This document shows positions 1 through 6,674 of a stretch of DNA of 8,667 nt, one piece after another. Position 1 is the first letter of the stretch; the number at the start of each line of letters is the position of its first letter. A model generated the notes under the pieces. It saw nothing but the letters and a program-made list of their open reading frames with translations, made no database searches and had not been told where the DNA came from. The stretch lies in assembly GCA_003235605.1 (NCBI GenBank), contig QJVU01000508.1:1-8667 (forward strand), written 5' to 3'. The stretch comes from Planctomycetota bacterium. GTDB lineage: Bacteria; Planctomycetota; UBA1135; UBA2386. Both the position numbers and the translations under genes were made by a program.

Positions 1-1
1 A

Positions 2-154
2 GCCCATGTGCGTTCTGCCCTGACGAGCACGACGCTCACGATTCCCGTGCTGAACGGGCAGCCTGCGTTGGGGACCTGGCAGGCGATCTATCTCTACGAA
101 CATCGGGATCGGCCGCACCGGCGTCAGGTGGTCGCGCACCTCCTGGGCGAGTAA
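2..154 (+). CDS. UPF0047 / YjbQ family protein, C-terminal end only (5' truncated by window edge)
   Basis: The reading frame is open from base 2 to the TAA at 152-154 and gives about 50 residues. They align without gaps, as I recall the family, to the end of E. coli YjbQ: the segment TLTIPVLNGQPALGTWQAIY carries the family's GTWQ signature, followed by an EH pair, a basic stretch and the terminal LLGE (E. coli LQGE). The family forms small trimeric proteins of about 140 residues; E. coli YjbQ has been reported to have weak thiamine phosphate synthase activity, but the physiological role is not settled. About two thirds of the protein lies before the window. It converges on polA, with 18 bases between the two stop codons. 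The family call is firm; function is left open. Confidence 0.85.
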   Translation, partial: AHVRSALTSTTLTIPVLNGQPALGTWQAIYLYEHRDRPHRRQVVAHLLGE

Positions 155-171
155 CGGAGCCAAGGCTCCGT
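154..171. terminator. Perfect palindrome between convergent stops, possible bidirectional terminator
   Basis: ACGGAGCC, a two-base AA spacer and GGCTCCGT form a perfect 8-bp inverted repeat (in RNA probably 7 bp with a 4-base loop). It fills almost all of the space between the yjbQ-like TAA and the polA stop (173-175). No U-run follows on either strand, so it is not a canonical intrinsic terminator. The placement and symmetry suggest a shared transcript-end hairpin. Confidence 0.45.
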
Positions 172-172
172 G

Positions 173-2869
173 CTAGTGTGCTTCCAGCCAGTTCTGGCCG
201 TGGCCCATGTCCACCTCCAAGGGCACGGCCAGTTTCGCGGCTCCCTCCATGGAGTCTTTCAGCAGGGTCTTGACGCGGTCCAGTTCATGCTCCGGCACGT
301 CGAGCAGGAGCTCGTCATGTACCTGCAGGATCATTCTGGCGTCGAGAGCCTCTTCTCCCAGACGCCGGTGCACCTCCAGCATGGCGCGCTTGATGATGTC
401 GGCGGCGGTTCCTTGAAGCGGGGAGTTCACTGCCATGTTCTCGGCCGCGATGCGCTGCATCGCGTTGGTTGAGTCGATCTCCGGCAGCGGGCGGATTCGG
501 CCAAACAGCGTGCGCACGAAACCCTCGGTACGGGCGGTCTGCAGAGACCCGTCCAAGTACTCCTTCACCTTGGGCAGGGCCCGGAAGTAGGCATTGATGA
601 ACTTCTTCGCCTCTGGCGGGGTCATGCCGGTCTCGTTGGCGAGGCGGGAGGCGCCCATTCCGTACATGAGGCCGTAGTTCACCACCTTTGCCTGGGAACG
701 CATCTCCGGGGTGACCATGTCGGGCAGGACGCCGTGAACGATGGCGGCGGTGCGGGCGTGGATGTCGAGGCGCTCGTTGAAGGCCCTGAGGAGAGCGGGG
801 TCCTTGGAGAGGTGAGCCAGGATCCGGAGCTCGATCTGGCTGTAGTCAGCGGAGAGGAGCACCCAGCCCTTGTCGCGGGGCACGAAGGCCCGCCGCACCT
901 CGCGCCCCTCCTCGGTGCGGATCGGGATGTTCTGCAGGTTGGGAGCGTCCGAGGAGAGGCGGCCCGTGGCAGCGACCGCCTGGTTGAACGTGGTGTGGAT
1001 ACGGCCGGTGTGCTCGTTCACCATCAACGGCAGGCTGTCGACATAGGTCGTCTTCAGCTTCGAGAGCTTGCGGTACTCGAGGATCAGCTCCGCCACTTCG
1101 TGGTGGGGCGCAAGCTTCTCGAGAATGGCCGCGTCGGTCTTCCATTGGCCCGTGCGCGTGCGCTTGGGCCGGACGCCCGCCAGCTTGTGGGCCTCCAACC
1201 TCTCGAACAGTACCTCGCCGATCTGGGCGGGGGAGTTGATGTTGAAGGGCTCTCCGGCGCGTGCGTAGACGCGTTCCTCGATCTCGCCTATCCGCTCGCC
1301 CAGCCTGTCGCCGAGCTTCTTCAGGTGGTCCAGGTCGATGGCAATGCCTTCCCACTCCATGTCCAGCAGCACACGGGTCAGAGGCAGTTCCAGGTCGCGA
1401 TAGAGAGGGCCGAGACCCAGCTTCTCGATCGCGGGTTCCAGCTTCTCCCGCAGGCGCCAGGTGAAGTCGGCTCGCTCGCAGGCGTAGTCACCGAGAAGGT
1501 CTGTCTCCACCTCATCGAAGGTTCTCTGCTTCTTGCCCGTGCCCAGTATCTCCTTGGATGGGATCATGGTGTGGGAGAAGTAGCGCGCCGCCAGGCTGTC
1601 GAGGTCGTGTCCACCGATCCCTGGGGATATGCAGTAGGACGCCAGCATGGTGTCGAACTCGACACCCTGAACATCGATCCCCGCATTGCGGAGAGCGGCC
1701 ATGAACAGCTTGGCATCGGGAATGGTCTTGCCGATGCCGACGTCCTCCAGAAGCGGTCGAAACGCATCGACCTCGAGAGTCGGCGGATCCAGGTTCAGGG
1801 GTACGTAGCACGCAGTGCCCGGCTCGTGGCTTACGGCGAGACCCACGAGCCCGGCCTCGCGCGGTGTCGAAGCCGAGAACTCGGCGGTGATCGCGAGATG
1901 CCGACCCGTCTTCAGTTTTGAGAGCATCTTGGCGAGCTCTTCTGGGGTCTGGACGACCCGGTACTTCTTGGGCAGATCCGGTTCTGCTTGTCGTGGCAGG
2001 GTCTTGAGCAGGCTCTCGAACTCCAACTCCCGGAACAGTGGCTCCAGGATCTCACGGTCGGGCTTGGCACCGCCGAGCTTGGTCACGTCGATGTCGAGTG
2101 GCACCTCGGTGTGGATCACGACCAGGTCGCGGGAAAGCAGCGCTTTGTCCCTGTTCTCCAGAAGGCTCTTGCGGATCGAAGCCTGCTTGACCTCGCTGGC
2201 GTTGGCCAGCACCGCATCCAGGGTCTCGAAGCGCTGCAGTAGGGTCGCGGCGGTCTTCTGGCCAACCTTGGGAACGCCGGGGATGTTGTCCGACGAATCC
2301 CCCATGAGAGCAAGCAGGTCGATCATCTGGTCCGGCCGGACACCAAACTTCGCCTCTACCTCCTTTGGTCCGATGATCTCCGGTGCGGTGGTGCTGGTGC
2401 GCAGGTTCCAAAGCCTGATGTCGTCGCTCACCAGCTGCATGAAGTCCTTGTCCGCGGTGACGATGAACACCTTCATGCCGGCGCGTTGTCCGCGCACCGC
2501 CAGTGTGCCGATGATGTCATCGGCCTCGTGTCCGGGGCTGCACACCGATACGATGCCATAGCCCCCGACGACCTTGTCGATGGCCTCGAGCTGCGCGAAC
2601 ATCTCGTCGGGCATCTTCTCTCGAGTCGACTTGTATTCGGGATAGAGTCGGGTGTGCGCCAGGTCTTCAGTGGGACCGTCGAACGAGATTGCGATCGCCT
2701 CCGGGTGCTCGCGGTCCAACAGCGCGCGCAGGGTCTGGATGAAGCCGTAGACCGCGGAGGTCGGCCGTCCATCCTTGGTGCTCAGGCCGCCGCGAGGGCT
2801 CATGGCAAACGCGAAGTGCGAGCGATACGCCAGTGCGGTGCCGTCGATCAGGAACAGGCGCTTGGCCAC
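173..2869 (-). CDS. polA: DNA polymerase I
   Basis: Family A DNA polymerase of 898 residues, acting in Okazaki fragment maturation and excision repair. An N-terminal 5'-3' nuclease domain (about 1-290) shows FLIDG with Asp9, EADD at 115-118, TADKD at 138-142 and GDSSDN at 190-195. A 3'-5' exonuclease-like domain (about 310-500) is degenerate: aligned to E. coli, Asp355 is Thr328 and Asp424 is Phe389, while Glu357 (Glu330) and Asp501 (Asp468) remain. The polymerase domain is intact: TGRLSSDAPNLQNIP from 635, motif A with Asp675, motif B with Arg724, Lys728 and Tyr732, and motif C VHDE with Asp852. Start: a GTG at 2869, four bases after the upstream stop, gives MAKRLFLIDG like other family members. 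The same frame is open to a GTG at 2905 (910 residues), which would overlap the upstream gene. Neither GTG has a clear ribosome binding site, which fits coupled translation. Third gene of the recJ cluster. Confidence 0.96.
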   Translation of the reverse strand: MAKRLFLIDGTALAYRSHFAFAMSPRGGLSTKDGRPTSAVYGFIQTLRALLDREHPEAIAISFDGPTEDLAHTRLYPEYKSTREKMPDEMFAQLEAIDKVVGGYGIVSVCSPGHEADDIIGTLAVRGQRAGMKVFIVTADKDFMQLVSDDIRLWNLRTSTTAPEIIGPKEVEAKFGVRPDQMIDLLALMGDSSDNIPGVPKVGQKTAATLLQRFETLDAVLANASEVKQASIRKSLLENRDKALLSRDLVVIHTEVPLDIDVTKLGGAKPDREILEPLFRELEFESLLKTLPRQAEPDLPKKYRVVQTPEELAKMLSKLKTGRHLAITAEFSASTPREAGLVGLAVSHEPGTACYVPLNLDPPTLEVDAFRPLLEDVGIGKTIPDAKLFMAALRNAGIDVQGVEFDTMLASYCISPGIGGHDLDSLAARYFSHTMIPSKEILGTGKKQRTFDEVETDLLGDYACERADFTWRLREKLEPAIEKLGLGPLYRDLELPLTRVLLDMEWEGIAIDLDHLKKLGDRLGERIGEIEERVYARAGEPFNINSPAQIGEVLFERLEAHKLAGVRPKRTRTGQWKTDAAILEKLAPHHEVAELILEYRKLSKLKTTYVDSLPLMVNEHTGRIHTTFNQAVAATGRLSSDAPNLQNIPIRTEEGREVRRAFVPRDKGWVLLSADYSQIELRILAHLSKDPALLRAFNERLDIHARTAAIVHGVLPDMVTPEMRSQAKVVNYGLMYGMGASRLANETGMTPPEAKKFINAYFRALPKVKEYLDGSLQTARTEGFVRTLFGRIRPLPEIDSTNAMQRIAAENMAVNSPLQGTAADIIKRAMLEVHRRLGEEALDARMILQVHDELLLDVPEHELDRVKTLLKDSMEGAAKLAVPLEVDMGHGQNWLEAH

Positions 2870-2873
2870 GCGG

Positions 2874-3500
2874 TCACAATAGGTAACGGACGGCCGCGAA
2901 ACCACCGACCAGGATCACGCAGAACAACAGGCTCATCAGCGCCAGCCGCTTCTCGACGAAGTCCCTGATCGGTTCGCCCCAAATGCGCAGCAAGGCGGCC
3001 TCCAGGAAGAAGCGGGCCGAGCGGCTCACGGCGGAGGCGATCACGAACATGTGAAAGCTGACGTGCTCGTGGCAGACGCCGGCGGAGATCGTGAACACCT
3101 TGTAGGGGATGGGGCTGAACCCGGCCGTGAACACGATCCAGAAGTTCCACTCCTCGAACTTCCTGCTTACGGCTTGGAAGGTCTCCTCTGCGAAGACGTA
3201 CTGGAAGCAGAGATCCTTGACGCCTGCTTCCCAGAACGCATAACCGAGGAAGTAGCCGAACATTCCGCCGAGGACCGAGGCCAGCGAGCACCAGAAGGCA
3301 AAGCGGAAGGCTCTCCTCGGTTCACCGAGACAGAGGGGCAGCAACAGGACGTCTGGTGGCACCGGGAAGAAGCTGCTCTCGGCGAACGAGAGGACGATCA
3401 GGGCAGGGAGCGCATAGGGGGTATCGGCCCAATGCAGCACCCAGCGGTAGAGGCGATGAGGCAGACCCCCTGGGTTGTTCATCTCGTTTGTCTCGCTCAC
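2874..3500 (-). CDS. VTT/DedA-type (YqaA-like) inner membrane protein
   Basis: A 208-residue integral membrane protein with hydrophobic segments around 28-57, 64-90, 118-140, 150-171 and 187-206. Near the first segment is ESSFFPVPPDVLLLP (41-55), the acidic and proline-rich re-entrant motif of VTT-domain (SNARE-associated Golgi / DedA / YqaA) proteins. GFSPIPYKVFTISAG (127-141) matches the second signature, with Lys134 where many DedA proteins have Arg. DedA relatives act as proton-driven membrane proteins and some flip undecaprenyl phosphate or phospholipids; whether this one does is unknown. The GTG start at 3500 overlaps the recJ stop as GTGA and has AGAGGA (3506-3511) five bases upstream; an ATG at 3482 is a weaker alternative. 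It sits between recJ and polA and is probably co-translated with both. The subfamily is less certain than the VTT fold. Confidence 0.85.
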   Translation of the reverse strand: MSETNEMNNPGGLPHRLYRWVLHWADTPYALPALIVLSFAESSFFPVPPDVLLLPLCLGEPRRAFRFAFWCSLASVLGGMFGYFLGYAFWEAGVKDLCFQYVFAEETFQAVSRKFEEWNFWIVFTAGFSPIPYKVFTISAGVCHEHVSFHMFVIASAVSRSARFFLEAALLRIWGEPIRDFVEKRLALMSLLFCVILVGGFAAVRYLL

Positions 3501-5209
3501 TGCGGTCCTCTTTGGGGGACCAGGTGCGAGGCATGCAGGACGACGGGGCCCTCTTCCGCCCAGTCGGCAAGCCGTGGGCTGTAGACGAGGGTGACCGGTT
3601 CCGTGCGGTTGCGGAGGTTCTCGAACATCCGGGCTCCAAGCCGCACCCGTCCTGACAACACGACTCCATTCTGGGCAACGCGGATCCTCAAGTCCAAGCC
3701 GTGGCTGTCTACGGTCGGGTTTCCAACCAGCTTGACGTCGGTGGTCACGAAGGTGGGGCGGGGGTTGCCGTGGCCAAAGGGTCCCAGCCGGTCCAGTTGG
3801 CGCACCAGTCGCGGGTCCAGCTCGTCGAAGTCCGCAGGGCCATCCACGTGGAGCGGCCCATTGTCCATCGGGCCTCTCGAAGCTGAGCCGTTGAGCTGCT
3901 GGCGGAGGACCTCAATGTTGGCGGCGGCCAGCCTAAGCCCGACCGCAGCCTTGTGACCGCCATAGCTGGTGAGCAGGGAGGCGCAGCGGGCAAGGGCCGC
4001 GCGCAGGTCGAATCCCCCTGCCGAGCGACCCGAACCCCTCCCGACACCGTCCTTTTCCGATATCAACAGCGTCGGCTTGCCGAGTTGTTCCGCTACCCGG
4101 GCGGCGACGATTCCCAGGACGCCGAGGTGCCAACCCTCACCGCTCAGCACCAAGACGTCGTCGGACATGGCTTGTACCTGCCGGAGCACGTCGTCGGTCA
4201 AGGTGCGCTCCACGCGGCGGCGGCTGTCGTTGAGCTTCTCCAGAACTCCCGCGGCCTCGCGAGCCTCCTGGAACCCGGGTGCCATCAACAGCTGGACTGC
4301 ATCCACGGCGTGGGCCATGCGACCCGCGGCGTTGATCAGCGGGGCCACGCGGAACGAGATGTCGTCTACTGTCAGGCCGCGTTCCGAGAGCCCCGCGGCG
4401 TCGATCAAGGCACGGATGCCGGGGTTTCTGCTGGCCGCAAGCGCGCGCAGGCCGTGGCTGACCAGGATGCGGTTCTGGCCGCGCAGCGGGGCTACGTCTG
4501 CAACCGTGCCCAGCGCCACGTAGGCCATGGCCTCGATCAGGAAGTCACGGAACTCCTTGCTGAGGGTCTTGCCCCTGGAGAACGACCGGGCCACCGCCGT
4601 CGCCAGGCAGAAGGCCACGCCGACGCCGGCCAGGTCTCGATCCGGGTAGCCCGCGCCCGGCAGCCTCGGGTTCAGCACAGCGTAGGCGTCGGCGATGTTC
4701 TCCTCGGTGCCATGATGATCGGTGACGATGACATCGCAGCCGAGCTGTTGGATCTCCTGGACGATCTCCACGGCGTTGGTGCCGTTGTCCACGGAGATAC
4801 AGAGGCCAAAGCCCCCGTCACGGATTGTGGTGACGGAGGCCGGGGTGAAGGAGTAGCCGTCTGCGCGGGCCGGAATGAAAGGCTGGACATGGCATTCCAT
4901 CAGACCAAAGAACTTCAGCAGCAGGACGGTACCGGTGACGCCATCGACGTCGTAGTCACCGTGGATCAGGATCCGCTCGTGCCGCTGGATGGCCTGCCGG
5001 ATGCGGGCCACCGCCCGCTCCATCTGGGTGAAGGCGAAGGGGTCAGTGAGCCGTCGGAGCTCCGGCTTCAGGTGCTCGCGGGCGCGATCCGGGTCGTCGA
5101 GGCCGCGAGCCAACAGGACCCGGGCCATCAGGTCGGGCACCTGCAAGGTCCTTGCGAAGGCGCGCTCTCTGCAGTCACGCTCGGGGATGAATGACAAGGA
5201 GCGCTCCAT
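3497..5209 (-). CDS. recJ: Single-stranded-DNA-specific exonuclease RecJ
   Basis: A 570-residue DHH-family 5'-3' single-strand DNA exonuclease, used in RecF-pathway recombination, mismatch repair and base excision repair. The length is normal for RecJ. Catalytic motifs appear in order: GDYDVDG (84-90), SVDNG (139-143), VTDHH (162-166, the DHH motif) and ALGTVADVAPL (232-242, with Asp238). These are followed by NAAGRM (293-298), the DHHA1 region HLGVLGIVAARVAE (361-374), GRGSGRS (390-396) and GGHKAAVGL (417-425). The C-terminal ~120 residues form the OB-fold part, with LGPFGHGNPRPTF (475-487). All metal-binding residues I can place are present. The ATG at 5209-5207 overlaps the proposed selA start on the other strand; it has no clear ribosome binding site, but no later Met would keep the conserved N-terminus. 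It heads a cluster with the VTT protein and polA; polA can fill gaps that RecJ leaves. Confidence 0.96.
   Translation of the reverse strand: MERSLSFIPERDCRERAFARTLQVPDLMARVLLARGLDDPDRAREHLKPELRRLTDPFAFTQMERAVARIRQAIQRHERILIHGDYDVDGVTGTVLLLKFFGLMECHVQPFIPARADGYSFTPASVTTIRDGGFGLCISVDNGTNAVEIVQEIQQLGCDVIVTDHHGTEENIADAYAVLNPRLPGAGYPDRDLAGVGVAFCLATAVARSFSRGKTLSKEFRDFLIEAMAYVALGTVADVAPLRGQNRILVSHGLRALAASRNPGIRALIDAAGLSERGLTVDDISFRVAPLINAAGRMAHAVDAVQLLMAPGFQEAREAAGVLEKLNDSRRRVERTLTDDVLRQVQAMSDDVLVLSGEGWHLGVLGIVAARVAEQLGKPTLLISEKDGVGRGSGRSAGGFDLRAALARCASLLTSYGGHKAAVGLRLAAANIEVLRQQLNGSASRGPMDNGPLHVDGPADFDELDPRLVRQLDRLGPFGHGNPRPTFVTTDVKLVGNPTVDSHGLDLRIRVAQNGVVLSGRVRLGARMFENLRNRTEPVTLVYSPRLADWAEEGPVVLHASHLVPQRGPQ
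3506..3511 (-). promoter_or_regulatory. Ribosome binding site of the VTT/DedA-type gene, inside recJ
   Basis: On the minus strand AGAGGA ends five bases before the GTG at 3500. It lies in the last codons of recJ and supports GTG 3500 over the ATG at 3482, and with it the 4-base stop/start overlap. Confidence 0.6.
5196..5201 (+). promoter_or_regulatory. Candidate ribosome binding site for selA
   Basis: AAGGAG lies six bases before the ATG at 5208. None of the other in-frame ATGs (5187, 5223, 5253) has a comparable site. It lies inside the first codons of recJ on the other strand, so it could be chance. Confidence 0.4.
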
Positions 5210-6656
5210 GGGCTTGGGCGTTATGGTAACCGTGGCTCAAACACGCACCAAAATGATCAAGCCGGATCCCAACACGATCCTCCGCCGTATCCCGTCGCTG
5301 GACGCATTCCTCCGCCGTGACCGGTTCAAGGACCTGCCGCGACTGCTGGTACACCGGGTGTCACGCTCCTTCCTGGAAGAGGTGCGCTCGAAGGTGCTGG
5401 GAGGCGATATCGACGAGCCTCGGGTGGACGCCTTGTTCGGAACCAGGGAGGCAGAGAGCGAGGTGATCGCCCGGTGTGAATCCGCCCGGGCACGACGCCA
5501 CCGAAGGGTGGTCAACGCCACCGGCATCGTCCTGCATACGGGGCTCGGCCGCGCGCCCTTGGCCGAGGCCGCCCGTCGAGCTCTTGCGGAAGCGGCCGGC
5601 TACGCCATCGTCGAGGTGGACCCGGTCACTGGCAAGCGCAACGAGCGGGAGGAGGCGGTGGCGGGCCTCCTGCGGGAGCTGACCTCGGTGTCGGGAGCGT
5701 TGGTGGTGAACAACAACGCAGCGGCAACGACCCTGTGCCTGACCGCAACGGCCAGGGGCAGGGAGGTGGTGGTTTCCCGTGGGGAACTCGTGGAGATCGG
5801 TGGTGGCTTCCGCATGCCCGATGTCATGAGGCAAGCCGGCTGCAGAATGGTCGAGATCGGGACCACCAACCGCACCCACCTTCGAGACTACGAAGCAGCC
5901 GTCACCCCGGACACGGAAGCGCTCTTGAAGGTGCACACCAGCAATTTCCGCGTGGAGGGGTTTCACGCCGTGCCCAGCCTGCCGGAGCTGGTCGAACTGG
6001 CCCACGACCGGGGGCTCTTGGCGATGGAGGACCTGGGCTCCGGCCTGCTCTGCGAGGAGCCGATCCCTGGTCTCGAGGAGGAGCCGCGGGTGCGGGAGAG
6101 CGTCACCAGCGGCGCCGACCTGATCTGGTTCTCGGGAGACAAGCTCCTGGGGGGACCCCAGTGCGGCATCATCGTCGGCGACAAGCAGCAGGTGGAGCGG
6201 GTGCGGGCTCACCCCCTCTACCGCACCTTCCGTTGTGACAAGACGGTCCTGGCGGCGCTGGAGGCGACGCTGACCGTCTACCGCGACGGCAACCCCCTGG
6301 AAGAAATCCCGACGCTCAGAGCCCTGGCAGCAACACCGGCGCAGCTGAGGGCCCGGGCCGAGGAGTTGCTGGGTCACCTGCCCGCCAGCGCGCCGGGATG
6401 TCGGGGCGCCGAGGTCGTCGAGAGCCAGTCCTTCGCCGGCAGCGGCGCCAACCCGGCACGGCCGCTACCGTCCTTTGCGGTGTCGCTGCCCGGCGGGGAA
6501 CCGGTCTCGGACCGGCTGCGCTTCGGCTCCGGCACACCGGTCTTCGCCCACATCGAGAAGGGCCGGGTGCTCCTGGACCTGAGGTCCCTGGAGGGCGAGG
6601 ATCTGGAAACTGTGGGGGGCCTCGTTCGTGCCAAGCTGGCCGCTGGCGCGCCGTAA
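5208..6656 (+). CDS. selA: L-seryl-tRNA(Sec) selenium transferase (selenocysteine synthase)
   Basis: A PLP-dependent enzyme that converts seryl-tRNA(Sec) to selenocysteinyl-tRNA(Sec) with selenophosphate; the E. coli enzyme is a cytosolic decamer. The product is 482 residues from ATG 5208. Visible family blocks: IPSLDAFL near the N-terminus, NATGIVLHTGLGRAPL (from residue 103), VNNNAAAT (167-174), SRGELVEIGGGFRMPDVMRQ (from 190), EIGTTNRTH and KVHTSNF. FSGDKLLGGPQCG contains the PLP-binding Lys at bases 6141-6143 (residue 312; E. coli Lys295). The C-terminus ends in the family's LLDLRSLEGED block. Start choice is uncertain: ATG 5208 has AAGGAG at good spacing, but ATG 5253 would give 467 residues with the PLP Lys at 297, closer to E. 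coli (463 residues). selD follows after 18 bases, so the two form an operon. The gene is divergent from recJ with no real intergenic space. Confidence 0.95.
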   Translation: MGLGVMVTVAQTRTKMIKPDPNTILRRIPSLDAFLRRDRFKDLPRLLVHRVSRSFLEEVRSKVLGGDIDEPRVDALFGTREAESEVIARCESARARRHRRVVNATGIVLHTGLGRAPLAEAARRALAEAAGYAIVEVDPVTGKRNEREEAVAGLLRELTSVSGALVVNNNAAATTLCLTATARGREVVVSRGELVEIGGGFRMPDVMRQAGCRMVEIGTTNRTHLRDYEAAVTPDTEALLKVHTSNFRVEGFHAVPSLPELVELAHDRGLLAMEDLGSGLLCEEPIPGLEEEPRVRESVTSGADLIWFSGDKLLGGPQCGIIVGDKQQVERVRAHPLYRTFRCDKTVLAALEATLTVYRDGNPLEEIPTLRALAATPAQLRARAEELLGHLPASAPGCRGAEVVESQSFAGSGANPARPLPSFAVSLPGGEPVSDRLRFGSGTPVFAHIEKGRVLLDLRSLEGEDLETVGGLVRAKLAAGAP

Positions 6657-6662
6657 CAGAGT

Positions 6663-6667
6663 GGAGG
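6663..6667 (+). promoter_or_regulatory. Ribosome binding site of selD
   Basis: GGAGG lies seven bases before the ATG at 6675 but only one base before the in-frame ATG at 6669, so it favours 6675. It fits in the 18-base gap after the selA stop, which indicates that selD is translated as its own cistron from a selA-selD transcript. Confidence 0.7.
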
Positions 6668-6674
6668 AATGACC

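Noticed and set aside
734..1921. 395-codon open frame on the plus strand
   Set aside because: It is antisense to polA, whose conserved motifs occupy the whole region. Long antisense frames are expected in GC-rich coding DNA, and the translation shows no recognisable family motif.
3953..5194. 413-codon open frame on the plus strand
   Set aside because: It is antisense to recJ over the DHH catalytic motifs. The translation is rich in His, Gln, Val and Gly without a recognisable domain, typical of a shadow frame.
5210..5252. Promoter for recJ on the minus strand (TTGGTG, 17-base spacer, TACCAT)
   Set aside because: The two boxes match the sigma-70 consensus poorly, and the region may be coding for selA. 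It is too weak to list as a feature.
5361..6377. 338-codon open frame on the minus strand
   Set aside because: It is antisense to the most conserved part of selA, including the PLP lysine region, and resembles no protein I know.
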